Below, piece after piece: positions 1 through 7,914 of a stretch of 20,493 nt of DNA. This stretch comes from a virus: the IMG/VR virus record IMGVR_UViG_3300042320_001069, positions 1 through 20,493 of that record; one strand, written 5' to 3'. The position numbers and the translations under genes were made by a program. Below the pieces are notes generated by a model. That model was given only the letters and a program-made list of their open reading frames with translations, was not told where the DNA came from and ran no database searches. The stretch's first letter is position 1; every line of letters starts with the position of its first letter.

Positions 1-967
1 CGTATGCGGCCGTACTTCGGTTGTAATGCTCAATAAGGGTGCCACTAGAGGCACTTACCGATCCAGGGGTCACCTCAAATCCAGCAGCACCGGAAGCTGC
101 GACAACCAAAGACGCATTAGGGCTAGTAGTGCCAATCCCTAATCGCCCTGAGGAGTCCAGCGTCATCCGAGTTGTTCCGCCTGTTCCAAAACGGATTAGA
201 TCAGATGCTGTATTGCTACCTGCGTATGTTCCAATAAACGTGCCGTTGGTGAAATGACCAATATCAAGGCGGCCATAGGTGGCGGTGTCGCCTGTATCGA
301 CGGTGATTTGGTTTGTTGCTGCGGAAACATTCAACCGTCCATTTGCAGGGCTACTAGTCCCCAGACCTACACGATCTGTGGAGGCATCAATAAAAAGTAA
401 GTTGGCGTTGGTATCACCTTCAACGCGAAAATCAACATCATTACCACTATCGTTAAATACCACCTCAGTGGTACCCAATTTGACACGTTCAGTGCCACCA
501 GCTGTGATAGAAAGTTGATCACTACCGGGTGAAAATAGACCTGTATTGCTATCGCCTGTTACGGATAGAGATGGTACGGCTGCTGTGCCAGAGGCAATGA
601 CCGTTGTGCCACTGACGGTAACATTTGGAAATACAAATGTACCAGTAGGTGAGATTGTCGCAGGGGTAACCGTGTTGTCGCTTGGTGTACCAACTGCTTG
701 CATGTCGCCAAAGACGACTGCAAAAAATGTTGTGCCGGAGACCGGCGGGGTGGTGAACGTCAGTCCAGAACCAGAAACCGTGAAGTCAGTCTCTGGTTCT
801 TGGATAACACCACCCAAGGACAGCATGAGGTTGCGTGCGGTGCCAGGCAAAACGCCCTGGCCACCTGCGGCTAGCGTGAATCCACTAGCGGTGCCATTAA
901 AACCACCAGAGATTTGGTCAATTTTAATGTAACGCCCAACAACTGGCTGCTGACCGATGTAAGCCAA
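1..967 (-). CDS. Tail fiber-like protein, N-terminal part (3' end cut by window edge)
   Basis: The minus-strand frame is open from a TTG start at 967 to the window edge (322 residues visible). TTG is the only usable start after an in-frame TAA, and it has a TAAGG ribosome site six bases upstream. The N-terminus (LAYIGQQPVVGRYIKID) followed by SGGFNGTASGFTL and a LSLGGVIQEP...SGTTFFAVVFG segment is the kind of leader domain seen on many cyanophage fibers. From about residue 120 come repeats of the LDSSGRLGIGTTSP type (also DRVGLGTSSP), typical of beta-rich fiber shafts that often end in an S74 chaperone. The C-terminus is outside the window, so an S74 domain cannot be confirmed. Its DNA shares short near-identical blocks with the 952-aa fiber gene at 1262-4120. 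Inferred role: host-surface adhesion or tail appendage. Confidence 0.8.
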   Translation of the reverse strand, partial: MAYIGQQPVVGRYIKIDQISGGFNGTASGFTLAAGGQGVLPGTARNLMLSLGGVIQEPETDFTVSGSGLTFTTPPVSGTTFFAVVFGDMQAVGTPSDNTVTPATISPTGTFVFPNVTVSGTTVIASGTAAVPSLSVTGDSNTGLFSPGSDQLSITAGGTERVKLGTTEVVFNDSGNDVDFRVEGDTNANLLFIDASTDRVGLGTSSPANGRLNVSAATNQITVDTGDTATYGRLDIGHFTNGTFIGTYAGSNTASDLIRFGTGGTTRMTLDSSGRLGIGTTSPNASLVVAASGAAGFEVTPGSVSASSGTLIEHYNRSTAAY

Positions 968-1000
968 TTTTTACCTTACACGCTTATTCCTTATTTTAAA

Positions 1001-1189
1001 TCAAGCAGCTTCAGTGGGCGCTTCGCCTTCTTCGTCTTCTTGAAGTTCACGGAGAGCGTTAAGCGCACCTTGGATAGAGATTGCCTTTTCTTTGGCGGCA
1101 TTCTGGACTTGAACTGCTTGGTTGTGTTGTTCCACAACTTCTTCCAGTTCTTTGTACAGGGCGTCAATTTTTTCTTGAAGAGAGGCCAT
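1001..1189 (-). CDS. Small coiled-coil protein (62 aa)
   Basis: A 62-residue protein starting MASLQEKIDALYKELEEVV. Residues 3-50 form one long charged helix with heptad-like spacing of Leu/Ile/Val (L4, I8, L11, L15, V18), followed by an acidic tail (EDEEGEAPTEAA). It sits between two fiber genes, 33 nt before the start of the next one. A TATAATT element lies 24 nt upstream of its start. No strong ribosome site is visible. Function is not recognised; a trimerising or fiber-assembly (chaperone-like) accessory is a reasonable guess from size, coiled coil and neighbours. Confidence 0.65.
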   Translation of the reverse strand: MASLQEKIDALYKELEEVVEQHNQAVQVQNAAKEKAISIQGALNALRELQEDEEGEAPTEAA

Positions 1190-1211
1190 AAATGCCAGGG
1201 AAATCTTGATG

Positions 1212-1219
1212 AATTATAG
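1212..1219 (-). promoter_or_regulatory. CTATAATT promoter-like element upstream of the 62-aa gene
   Basis: Reading on the minus strand, CTATAATT sits in the 72-nt gap between the S74 fiber gene and the coiled-coil gene, ending 24 nt before the ATG. The same 8-mer occurs in two other minus-strand gaps and a one-base variant in a fourth. A loose TCAACA lies 18 nt further upstream but is not shared by the other sites. Confidence 0.45.
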
Positions 1220-1261
1220 CTGAATTACTGAAGAAATGTTGAGCGGTAGTAGTGAGTAGGA

Positions 1262-4120
1262 CTACGACGCCTCAAGGGCTGCAACTTTGGCTTTGAGCAC
1301 GTCAATCTCGGCAAGTGCTTCCTGAAGTGCTTTGGTCAGCGGTGCAATGAATTGGTCGTAGCGCAGAGCCTGTTGACTGTCTGGGTCGTCCTTGTCGGTC
1401 AGCACCCAGCCGCCAAAGTCAACGCCAGCAGCGTCAATAGCTTCTTTCACTTCTTGAGCGATGAAGCCCCAATGAGTGCGTTCGCCAGGAACCGATTTGT
1501 AGATGTAGTTTCCATCTTCATCCCGGCCGCCTGAGTCTTGTTTGCCGCCTTCGATCCACTTGTAGGAGACTGGACGTAGAGCTTTAATAAAGTTTGAGCC
1601 AAGAACGGAGCTTGCTACTTCAATTTTCTCCCGTACATCAGATGTTTGAATTGTGCCATTGACTGCATAAACTGCAGACCAGCGATTACCGCTAAAGCCT
1701 ACACTGGCTCCGTTATCTGTGTTGGGATAGATGCCAGGAGTATTGAAAAAGCCGATATTTCCATCGCTCCTAATCCTCATCCGCTCCGTCGGGCTGCTCG
1801 CTCCGTCGGCGGTAGTGGAGAACACTAAACGGCCTGGCATGTCGTTAGCGCCGGGAGTGCCGTCTACATAGCAACTTATCCGTGCGGCATCTACAAACTC
1901 AGTTCCATCATTTCCGTGAAATGCAACAGTCCCTAGGAAATTGTCTGCCGCAACTACGGTATTACCGCCCAGTGAAGCGTTGTTTGATTTAGCAAGAATG
2001 AGAATGGCTGGATCATCGCCCACAGAATCACTAACGACAGAAACGCCGCCGCCACCACCTGCTTTTTCGATTTGAAGCTGCGTTGTTGCTGTTGCATTGA
2101 AGAAGTTTGCACGCGCCGTAGACGTGCCAACTAACAACCTGCCGGAGCTGTCGATGCGGGCGCGTTCGGTTGGCGTAGAGCTATTGCTGCACCGCATGAC
2201 AAGTGCAGTGTTCTCAAGGCCAATGCCTGCGTAGTTGGTATCGTCGGCGTTGAACTTGACTACTGAGTTAAATGATGCGCCACCTGTTCTAATGCTAACC
2301 GCAGCGTTAGACGAGCTGCTGTTGAGAGATAGGAGTTCGCTGGGCGAAGTAGTGCCAATCCCTACGTTGCCTGCGGAGGTAATTGTCATCCGCACGTCTG
2401 GCGCGGTATCTGTAGTTACGCTCCTGGTTCCAAACTGAAGCGAACCGGCGCCAGTGCCAGTCTGCGCTGTATATGTAAAACCAATACTTGCAGGAGCATT
2501 TGTAGCACCAGTGTCATAACCAAAATTAAGATTTACATATCGTCCGTTTGTCGTGCCATTAGTCGTACCAAGGTTCAATGCTCCATTGGTAATAGTTCCA
2601 AAACTAGTGGTATCACTGCCAAGAATCATTGCCTTGCCAGCAGGCGCACTAGTCCCCAGACCTAAGCGGCCACTGGAGTCCAGGCGCATTCGTTCAGTAG
2701 GACCGCTCGCTCCATCTGCGGTGGTACTAAATACCAGCCGCCCAGGCATATCATTTGCGCCGGGTGTGCCGTCTACTTGAGCAAATATCGCTGCCGCATC
2801 TATAAAGTTTGTGCCATCAGCACCGGAAAAGTTAATCGACCCTAGGCTATTGCCACTTGCTACGACAGTATTTGACCCTAAAGTTGTTGCCCCAGATCTC
2901 CCAAGACGAATGTGAGCCGGCCAATTTGCATCGGCGCTACTGCGATTGGATACTACTGATAATCCAGAGGAAAATGAGTTGGTCGATTCAATCTGAAGTG
3001 TAGTTACATTTCCATTAAAGTTAGTACGCGCAGTAGACGTGCCAACTAACAAGCGTCCCGAGCTGTCGATGCGGGCGCGTTCGGAGGCGTTGGTCGTAAA
3101 CGCAACGTGCGACGTGTTTATGTCGAGCTTGCACGTAGAATTTGCAGAAACATCAAGCGGGAACTTAGCGTTAGTGACATCGTATAGATACCACTTCCCT
3201 CCACTCACGACATTGCTGCGCCATGTCTGCGCGCCTGTGACCCATTCCAGTTGACTGTCCTCAGTTGAACTTAGTCGCAGTTTGCCATTTACGTCTAGCG
3301 ATGTCCCTGGGCTAGTAGTGCCAATCCCTAGTCGCCCTGAGGAGTCAAGTGTTGCTCTAATTGCTCCATTGCTCCCGAATTGAAGCGATGTGGCGTTTTG
3401 CGTTCCAATGACACCTGCGTAAGCAGAGGAGCCTGTGAATACTGCACCACCCGTTGAAGCTTCAACGCCAGTCTCAAAGCTGCCTCCTGTGGTGACTGCC
3501 GCAATAGTCTGTCGCGATGTTCCGTTGCCAGCGAGGTAAACATTGCCTCGCACGTCAAGCAATGCGATGGGGCTGCTAGTCCCCAGACCTAAACGGCCTG
3601 CCGAGGTAAAACGAGCAATTTCACTGCCGCCAGTAGCAATTGCAATTGTGTCGCCGGCTGGCCGGAAAAACCCGGTGTCAGTTTCAACCGCCACGCAAAG
3701 CCCTGGAGCCGCTGCAGAGTCTGTTAAAGGGATAAATTGGTTGGCTCTTACGTTGCCGACCACATGCAGTGGGGCTATAGGACTCCCAGTTCCCAAGCCC
3801 ACGTTTCCGGCAGAATCAACAAACAACCGCCCAGTGCCATTAGTTGAGATGGCTAAGTTGTTTGCGGATGGTAAATAAAAGCCGTTTGTGGGAACGCTTG
3901 AACTACTGGGACTAAAGCTTGCTGCTGTACTGGTACCAGTTGTAAGGATATTTTGACTGCCAAAATCAGGGCTGATCTTTGTACCTGCAATAGCTGCCGC
4001 AGCGTTTACGTCGGCATTGACAACAGCACCCGCTGCAATTTTTTCGGTTGTAATTGCATCATTATCAATGTTGTTGGTGCCAACATTAAAAGATGAGGGG
4101 ACGTTACCAAGGTACGGCAT
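1262..4120 (-). CDS. Tail fiber with C-terminal peptidase S74 chaperone domain
   Basis: 952 residues. The leader MPYLGNVPSSFNVGTNNID and the ITTEKIAAGAVVNADV segment give way to a long shaft of repeats of the form (I/L)DSSGRLG(L/I)GTSSP, each separating beta-rich segments. The last ~125 residues match the peptidase S74 intramolecular chaperone domain: Ser827-Asp828 and Lys832 in SDVREKI fit the S-D-x-R-x-K catalytic pattern, followed by IKALRPVSYKW and HWGFIAQEVKEAI. In this family the domain helps the fiber trimer fold and then cuts itself off, so the mature shaft would end near residue 827. The tail LTKALQEALAEIDVLKAKVAALEA is a coiled coil. Residues 346-480 and 651-783 are an internal duplication. 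The gene starts 2 nt after the stop of the 123-aa gene, so translation is probably coupled; no clear ribosome site is seen. Confidence 0.92.
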   Translation of the reverse strand: MPYLGNVPSSFNVGTNNIDNDAITTEKIAAGAVVNADVNAAAAIAGTKISPDFGSQNILTTGTSTAASFSPSSSSVPTNGFYLPSANNLAISTNGTGRLFVDSAGNVGLGTGSPIAPLHVVGNVRANQFIPLTDSAAAPGLCVAVETDTGFFRPAGDTIAIATGGSEIARFTSAGRLGLGTSSPIALLDVRGNVYLAGNGTSRQTIAAVTTGGSFETGVEASTGGAVFTGSSAYAGVIGTQNATSLQFGSNGAIRATLDSSGRLGIGTTSPGTSLDVNGKLRLSSTEDSQLEWVTGAQTWRSNVVSGGKWYLYDVTNAKFPLDVSANSTCKLDINTSHVAFTTNASERARIDSSGRLLVGTSTARTNFNGNVTTLQIESTNSFSSGLSVVSNRSSADANWPAHIRLGRSGATTLGSNTVVASGNSLGSINFSGADGTNFIDAAAIFAQVDGTPGANDMPGRLVFSTTADGASGPTERMRLDSSGRLGLGTSAPAGKAMILGSDTTSFGTITNGALNLGTTNGTTNGRYVNLNFGYDTGATNAPASIGFTYTAQTGTGAGSLQFGTRSVTTDTAPDVRMTITSAGNVGIGTTSPSELLSLNSSSSNAAVSIRTGGASFNSVVKFNADDTNYAGIGLENTALVMRCSNSSTPTERARIDSSGRLLVGTSTARANFFNATATTQLQIEKAGGGGGVSVVSDSVGDDPAILILAKSNNASLGGNTVVAADNFLGTVAFHGNDGTEFVDAARISCYVDGTPGANDMPGRLVFSTTADGASSPTERMRIRSDGNIGFFNTPGIYPNTDNGASVGFSGNRWSAVYAVNGTIQTSDVREKIEVASSVLGSNFIKALRPVSYKWIEGGKQDSGGRDEDGNYIYKSVPGERTHWGFIAQEVKEAIDAAGVDFGGWVLTDKDDPDSQQALRYDQFIAPLTKALQEALAEIDVLKAKVAALEAS
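1772..2170 (-). repeat. Internal duplication, copy B, in the S74 fiber gene
   Basis: Encodes residues 651-783 of the S74 fiber, a second version of residues 346-480 (2681-3085). Shared landmarks in order are ERARIDSSGRLLVGTSTAR, GxNTVVAxxNxLG, VDGTPGANDMPGRLVFSTT and PTERMR. Parts are nearly identical as DNA, while others keep the protein and differ at third codon positions. Confidence 0.8.
2681..3085 (-). repeat. Internal duplication, copy A, in the S74 fiber gene
   Basis: Encodes residues 346-480 of the S74 fiber; partner of copy B at 1772-2170. The core VDGTPGANDMPGRLVFSTT is identical in protein between copies. The middle (about residues 368-405) has diverged freely, as expected of a variable shaft module between conserved joints. 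Confidence 0.8.
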
Positions 4121-4122
4121 GA

Positions 4123-4494
4123 TTAGATCGTGTTATCTTGCGGGTTCAACATGTAAGAAACGACAACATCCACGGAGCTGCCAGTTCCTGCATAAGCACG
4201 GACAACGTCTTCCGACTGAACAATCACCTTGTTTCCAGTCATGAACTCAAGGGAAGACTGGTTCGGGACAGTGCCAGAAGTAATGAGGGAACCAGTGGTT
4301 GTACCACCGGACTTAATCAATTGAACGGTGACGTTCTGAGAATTGGGCGTTGTATTAGATGCCAGAATACTGAGGATCACGCCGTAAGTACCGGCGGGAA
4401 CACCACTGGCGTTGGACGTACCGGAAATAATCGCAGTCGGAGAGGTAGATCCGCTGGCGATATTTTGCCTAACTACCGAAACAAAACGTGCCAT
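4123..4494 (-). CDS. Small virion-type protein (123 aa), unknown function
   Basis: The sequence starts MARFVSVVRQNIASGSTSPT and is almost entirely beta-forming and Ser/Thr/Gly-rich, with SNASGVPAGTYGVILSILASNTT, NVTVQLIKSGGTT and EFMTGNKVIVQSEDVVRAYAGTGSSVDVVVSYML. This is the composition of a small beta-sandwich virion or fiber-connector protein. It lies between two fiber genes, 2 nt before the S74 fiber, and has a TATAATT element 32 nt upstream of its ATG. No signal peptide or membrane segment is seen. The exact role is not recognised; tail-tip, collar or fiber-attachment protein is inferred from context. Confidence 0.75.
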   Translation of the reverse strand: MARFVSVVRQNIASGSTSPTAIISGTSNASGVPAGTYGVILSILASNTTPNSQNVTVQLIKSGGTTTGSLITSGTVPNQSSLEFMTGNKVIVQSEDVVRAYAGTGSSVDVVVSYMLNPQDNTI

Positions 4495-4524
4495 TTATTT
4501 GCGGATACCAGTCACAGTTTTCTT

Positions 4525-4532
4525 AATTATAA
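4525..4532 (-). promoter_or_regulatory. TTATAATT promoter-like element upstream of the 123-aa gene
   Basis: Minus-strand TTATAATT lies in the 43-nt gap between the 575-aa fiber gene and the 123-aa gene, 32 nt from the start codon. It differs by one base from the CTATAATT found at 1212, 6294 and 18479. No matching -35 hexamer is evident. Confidence 0.4.
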
Positions 4533-4537
4533 GGTGT

Positions 4538-6265
4538 TTAACCAAGTGCAATAGCAAACACAATTGCCGTGTTATCTGCGTAGCTTTCAGTTGCCACATT
4601 GGACCCACTAATTCTTAACGCAGAGGAGAACAAACCACTGACCCCTGTCACCGTGGCACCCGACACAGAGCTGGTGAAGACGCCACTGACGCCTGTAATG
4701 GTTGTAGCACGAATAACATTACCGGTAATTGTTGCGCCAGAAACAGTGGTGGTACCGACGACAGTAACACCAGTGAGATTTGTGAATAACCCGGTATTAC
4801 CAGTGACCGTATTACCAGAAACCGTGACAAAATTAGCGGTTGTGCCGGTGACAGTTGCACCTGTGACTGTTGTAAAGCCAGCGGTATTCCCAGTTAGTGC
4901 AGTAAATTGACCAACGTTACCGGTAACAGTGGCACCAAAAACTGAAGTACTGCCAACAAGGTTGACACCGGTCAACGTAGTAAATAAACCGAGGTTTCCG
5001 GTAATTGTCGTACCGGTGACTACGGTGAATGAGCCGGCATTGCCGGTGATTGTGTTGAATTGAGCGGCATTACCTGTAACTGTCTGGCCGGTTACCGTTG
5101 TGAAGCCGGCGGTGCCGCCTGTGATTGTGGTGAATTGAGCCAATCCACCAGTAAAGGTCTGACCACTGATCGTTCCAGTGGCACTAATACCAGAACTAAA
5201 GAGGCCAGAGCCACCAACGACTAGGTTCCCGTTGATATTGGCACTGCCTGTAACAGTGATTTGTTGGCGAACGATTCCTGTTGTGAACGTCGCCGTAATT
5301 GCATTGATGTCGGTAAAGTTTCCGGTATTGCCGGTGATTGTCCCACCAGAGATTGTGGTGAGGCCAATGATTGTATTACCAGTGACGCTATCAAACTTAC
5401 CGAAACCGCCACTGACTGTTACACCAGAAACTAGTGTGGTACCAATGACATTAACGCCGGTGATATTGGTGAACTGAGCCGTCGTGCCGGTTACTGTCGT
5501 ACCACTGAGGGTTCCAGTGACTTGAACACCGGAGCTAAAGAAGCCAGATCCAAGCGCCCTAAATGTTCCAGAAACCGTTAAGTTGCCGCCAATCGTCTGA
5601 CCAGATGTAACCAGAGTCTGAAAAACACCTGTTGTAAAACTTGCGGTTGTACCAGTGACACTCGCGCCGGATAAGGAAGACGTAAAGACGCCTGTTGCAC
5701 CGGTGATATTTGTGAAGCGGCTAGTGACACCAGTGACTTCGCCAACCGACAAGAAGTTGGTAACAGTGCCTGTAATTGCAAATAAATTAGTAAATGCGCC
5801 GGTATCGCCTGTGACTGTGGCACCGGATACACGCGACGTGAAGGTACCAGAAACACCCGTCAGCGACGCAATGGTAAAAGTGTCTGCAGTCAAGTTGACC
5901 GCGTTGACATTCGTTGCGTTGACGTTTGTACCAGTCAGCGTTGTACCACTGAGGGTGCCGCTGACAGTTGCATTATTTTGTACGGTGAGCGAACTGATGG
6001 TTGCCGTATTGGAAACCGCCAGGCCAGACGTTGTCGTTGTACCGGAAACCGTTAAGTCTCCACCAACGGTGACGTTGCCGCTAACAGTACCGCCAGTGCG
6101 CGGCAGGTAGAAAATATTTAGGTATGCCTTGGTGCCAGATATTGTTAATTTTTTATTCTTGATTGCCGGGTCAACTTCGGCAACCTTCACGACTGTGAAT
6201 AGGTCGGCCTCGGCTAGGTCAATGCCGGCAATCTCTTGTAATTCGCTTATTCTGCGATTAGCCAC
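4538..6265 (-). CDS. Repetitive tail fiber / appendage protein (575 aa)
   Basis: A GTG start (VANRRISELQEIAG) with AGG three bases upstream. Residues 1-52 form a leader, LAEADLFTVVKVAEVDPAIKNKKLTISG, recognisable from cyanophage fiber N-termini and probably the tail-attachment part. Residues about 60-545 are a long run of short, degenerate repeats built on TG-x-T-V-T-G-x-x-x-x-F-T and V-S-G-x-T-x-x-G, almost free of charged residues and aromatics other than Phe, as in beta-helix or beta-roll shafts. The C-terminus (LRISGSNVATESYADNTAIVFAIALG) breaks the pattern and may cap the shaft or enter the next domain. There is no S74 domain. A CTATAATT element lies about 30 nt upstream. The repeats keep long antisense frames open; those are not taken as genes. 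Confidence 0.85.
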   Translation of the reverse strand: MANRRISELQEIAGIDLAEADLFTVVKVAEVDPAIKNKKLTISGTKAYLNIFYLPRTGGTVSGNVTVGGDLTVSGTTTTSGLAVSNTATISSLTVQNNATVSGTLSGTTLTGTNVNATNVNAVNLTADTFTIASLTGVSGTFTSRVSGATVTGDTGAFTNLFAITGTVTNFLSVGEVTGVTSRFTNITGATGVFTSSLSGASVTGTTASFTTGVFQTLVTSGQTIGGNLTVSGTFRALGSGFFSSGVQVTGTLSGTTVTGTTAQFTNITGVNVIGTTLVSGVTVSGGFGKFDSVTGNTIIGLTTISGGTITGNTGNFTDINAITATFTTGIVRQQITVTGSANINGNLVVGGSGLFSSGISATGTISGQTFTGGLAQFTTITGGTAGFTTVTGQTVTGNAAQFNTITGNAGSFTVVTGTTITGNLGLFTTLTGVNLVGSTSVFGATVTGNVGQFTALTGNTAGFTTVTGATVTGTTANFVTVSGNTVTGNTGLFTNLTGVTVVGTTTVSGATITGNVIRATTITGVSGVFTSSVSGATVTGVSGLFSSALRISGSNVATESYADNTAIVFAIALG

Positions 6266-6293
6266 TACCTATTCACATAAATGCCCTTGGATC

Positions 6294-6301
6294 AATTATA
6301 G
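6294..6301 (-). promoter_or_regulatory. CTATAATT promoter-like element upstream of the 575-aa fiber
   Basis: Minus-strand CTATAATT in the 54-nt gap between the membrane-protein gene and the 575-aa fiber gene, about 30 nt before the GTG start. The same 8-mer is found at 1212 and 18479, each in a short gap upstream of a minus-strand gene. Confidence 0.45.
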
Positions 6302-6319
6302 TTCCGTAAGTCCAATACA

Positions 6320-6604
6320 CTACTTAACCTTGATTTCAAGGCGGGGTAGCACGTTGGTCGCAAAGTTCCAGGCTGCTTGTACACCGGTTACCAAACCGCA
6401 GGACAGCAGAAACACCAGTAAAAGTTCGGCAACCGTCAAGTTGCGACGAACATAGACAACTTGCGGAGGTTGTTGAGCAATTTGTTGTTGTGCCATGGTT
6501 TGTTGAATTGCCAGCTCCTTGGCACGGGCCTTCATTTCTTCTAGCTGTTCGAGAGAAATCTGTGGAAGAGAAGGCAGCTGGCTGGGGGGAATCTGATCTT
6601 CCAT
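6320..6604 (-). CDS. Small membrane-anchored protein (94 aa)
   Basis: Starts MEDQIPPSQLPSLPQ; an alternative GTG at 6625 would add 7 residues, and neither has a good ribosome site (GGGA lies 15 nt before the ATG). Residues 17-45 form a charged, Gln-rich helix (LEQLEEMKARAKELAIQQ, QQQIAQQPP). Residues about 58-80 form a hydrophobic membrane segment (VAELLLVFLLSCGLVTGVQA) preceded by VRRN, followed by a short basic tail. One transmembrane helix with a soluble helical arm could fit a holin-like or spanin-like lysis factor or a virion membrane protein, but nothing specific identifies it. It is the first gene of the left minus-strand block and is transcribed away from the plus-strand cassette at 6657. 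Confidence 0.65.
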   Translation of the reverse strand: MEDQIPPSQLPSLPQISLEQLEEMKARAKELAIQQTMAQQQIAQQPPQVVYVRRNLTVAELLLVFLLSCGLVTGVQAAWNFATNVLPRLEIKVK

Positions 6605-6656
6605 TTGGGCAAACTGTTTTCCCACACGTTAGCATCTGATCAAAACATTTGTCGTT

Positions 6657-7073
6657 ATGGCATACGGTCTAAGGAAAGGTTTAGAAGACATTGCACATGA
6701 ACTGAAGGGTATTCGCAATATCCTGGCGAGCATGTGGCATAGCCGTTACGAAAACGGTGAAACAACGTCGCTGAACCCCCAGGCCTTTGCCGACGAATAC
6801 ATCTCGACAGAAGAATGTGCCAGGCGTCTGAATGTTTCTGACCAGACCCTGAGGAATTGGATTGCCATGGGGAGAAAAACCCCTGATAAGGGCTGGGTAG
6901 AAGGCATCCATTACATCAATGCATGTCCCAACCCTTCCAAGAAGGCAGTCATCCGCATCCCTTGGAACTCGCTGGTGCAATCATTCGCCAAAAACCGAGA
7001 GACCTTGGTAGACGATCACCGCAAGCAAATCAACCGGCTTTATAAATCAACGACGTTTGATGCGTTGGAATAA
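6657..7073 (+). CDS. Excisionase-like helix-turn-helix DNA-binding protein (138 aa)
   Basis: Residues 50-72 (STEECARRLNVSDQTLRNWIAMGR) form a MerR/excisionase-type helix-turn-helix. They are followed by a wing-like stretch ending in GWVEGIHYINACPNPSKKAVIRIPWNSLV, the usual layout of small phage and integrative-element HTH proteins. The N-terminus (MAYGLRKGLEDIAHELKGIRNIL) is an amphipathic helix, perhaps for oligomerisation. It opens a five-gene plus-strand cassette; its TAA overlaps the next ATG (TAATG), so the next gene is probably translationally coupled. The 50-nt divergent gap to the minus-strand membrane-protein gene must hold its promoter, but no convincing -35/-10 pair is visible. Inferred role: regulator of the cassette, or DNA-architectural factor. 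Confidence 0.75.
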   Translation: MAYGLRKGLEDIAHELKGIRNILASMWHSRYENGETTSLNPQAFADEYISTEECARRLNVSDQTLRNWIAMGRKTPDKGWVEGIHYINACPNPSKKAVIRIPWNSLVQSFAKNRETLVDDHRKQINRLYKSTTFDALE

Positions 7074-7531
7074 TGGCACACCGTTTTCGAGACGTTGATC
7101 TTTCCGCAGTTACCGTAGAGAACTGCGAGGAGTCCCTACCGGAATCATTGTTCCGGCAACTGGAGATGTTCTTGCCTCCCGAGGGCTCTTTCGACGACGG
7201 ATGCCTGCGTCGATACCTCGAAAACTTAAAAAACTATGAAGAAGAGGACGCCAATTCCAATATGACGCTAGCGAATCGCTTGCGGCTGGCGTTCCGTGAC
7301 ATGAGGCCCGACACAATCTGTGGCAAATTCCCCCAGGCTGAATTGCCCCTCAAGCGTCGTCTCCGTTGTGTGGCCGAATATCTTATCAGGTCTGGTGAGT
7401 TGGATAAAGTACGCGATGCAGAAGGAAAACTGATAAAAAAACGTGGCGTACTTGGAAAAATGGTCGTTTTATACCAGCCGACCGATAAACTGATTGAATC
7501 ATTGGCCCGGCAGGGTTTGTTAGACGCATGA
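7073..7531 (+). CDS. Unknown cassette protein (152 aa), possible C-terminal winged-helix
   Basis: Starts MAHRFRDVDLSAVTVENCEES at a TAATG overlap with the HTH gene. The N-terminal half is acidic and helical (PESLFRQLEMFLPPEGSFDDG, LRRYLENLKNYEEEDA). The C-terminal part (about residues 96-150: LKRRLRCVAEYLIRSGELDKVRD, then KKRGVLGKMVVLYQP, then KLIESLARQGLLDA) has helix-helix-wing character, so it may bind nucleic acid. No catalytic motif, signal peptide or membrane segment is seen. Not recognised as a named family. Its last bases overlap the next ATG (ATGA), pointing to coupled expression in the cassette. Confidence 0.7.
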   Translation: MAHRFRDVDLSAVTVENCEESLPESLFRQLEMFLPPEGSFDDGCLRRYLENLKNYEEEDANSNMTLANRLRLAFRDMRPDTICGKFPQAELPLKRRLRCVAEYLIRSGELDKVRDAEGKLIKKRGVLGKMVVLYQPTDKLIESLARQGLLDA

Positions 7532-7914
7532 ATCGCAGGGAAAAACTGATCGCATCCGTCATTGGCCCTGAGATGGATGAGACAAAAGCCAAAATGCTTG
7601 ATGCAACAATCAAGTTAATTCTTGGTGACATGGGTGAGCACTACTCCAAGATGTGGGATGCCGAGGGCCCAGGCGTCATGGTGTTCCAGCCCGAGAATTT
7701 ATCGCGGTCCATGTTCTTCCTGACCCTCAAGGAACTCCACGCCGCACAAGAGGAGTGCGAACGGGACAACGATGGAGACATGGCGGAGACATTCCGGCGA
7801 ATCTTGCAGGCAGCGCAGAAGATTGACCCACAAGAAAAGGCAGGATACCTCATCAATGACAAGACTGGCCTTCGTTACTGCGAAGTGGACTACAACGCAG
7901 CTGCTGAGAGCTGA
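7528..7914 (+). CDS. Unknown cassette protein (128 aa), mostly helical
   Basis: Starts MNRREKLIASVIGPEMDETK at an ATGA overlap with the upstream gene and ends in a TGATG overlap with the downstream one. It is predicted largely alpha-helical and acidic, with stretches such as KMLDATIKLILGDMGEHYSKMWD, FFLTLKELHAAQEECERDNDGD and ETFRRILQAAQKIDPQEKAGYL, and a C-terminal DKTGLRYCEVDYNAAAES. No recognisable motif. The double overlap shows it is an integral member of the plus-strand cassette. Confidence 0.7.
   Translation: MNRREKLIASVIGPEMDETKAKMLDATIKLILGDMGEHYSKMWDAEGPGVMVFQPENLSRSMFFLTLKELHAAQEECERDNDGDMAETFRRILQAAQKIDPQEKAGYLINDKTGLRYCEVDYNAAAES

Noticed and set aside
39-932. Three plus-strand open frames near the left edge.
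   Set aside because: They are antisense to the clearly fiber-like minus-strand frame that runs to the window edge, and their translations are low-complexity with no domain.
4599-6110. Long plus-strand open frames antisense to the 575-aa fiber (4599-4910, 5178-5477, 5655-6110).
   Set aside because: Their Val/Pro/Thr-rich translations are what reversed TG-rich repeats produce; they lack ribosome sites and sit opposite a well-supported fiber gene.
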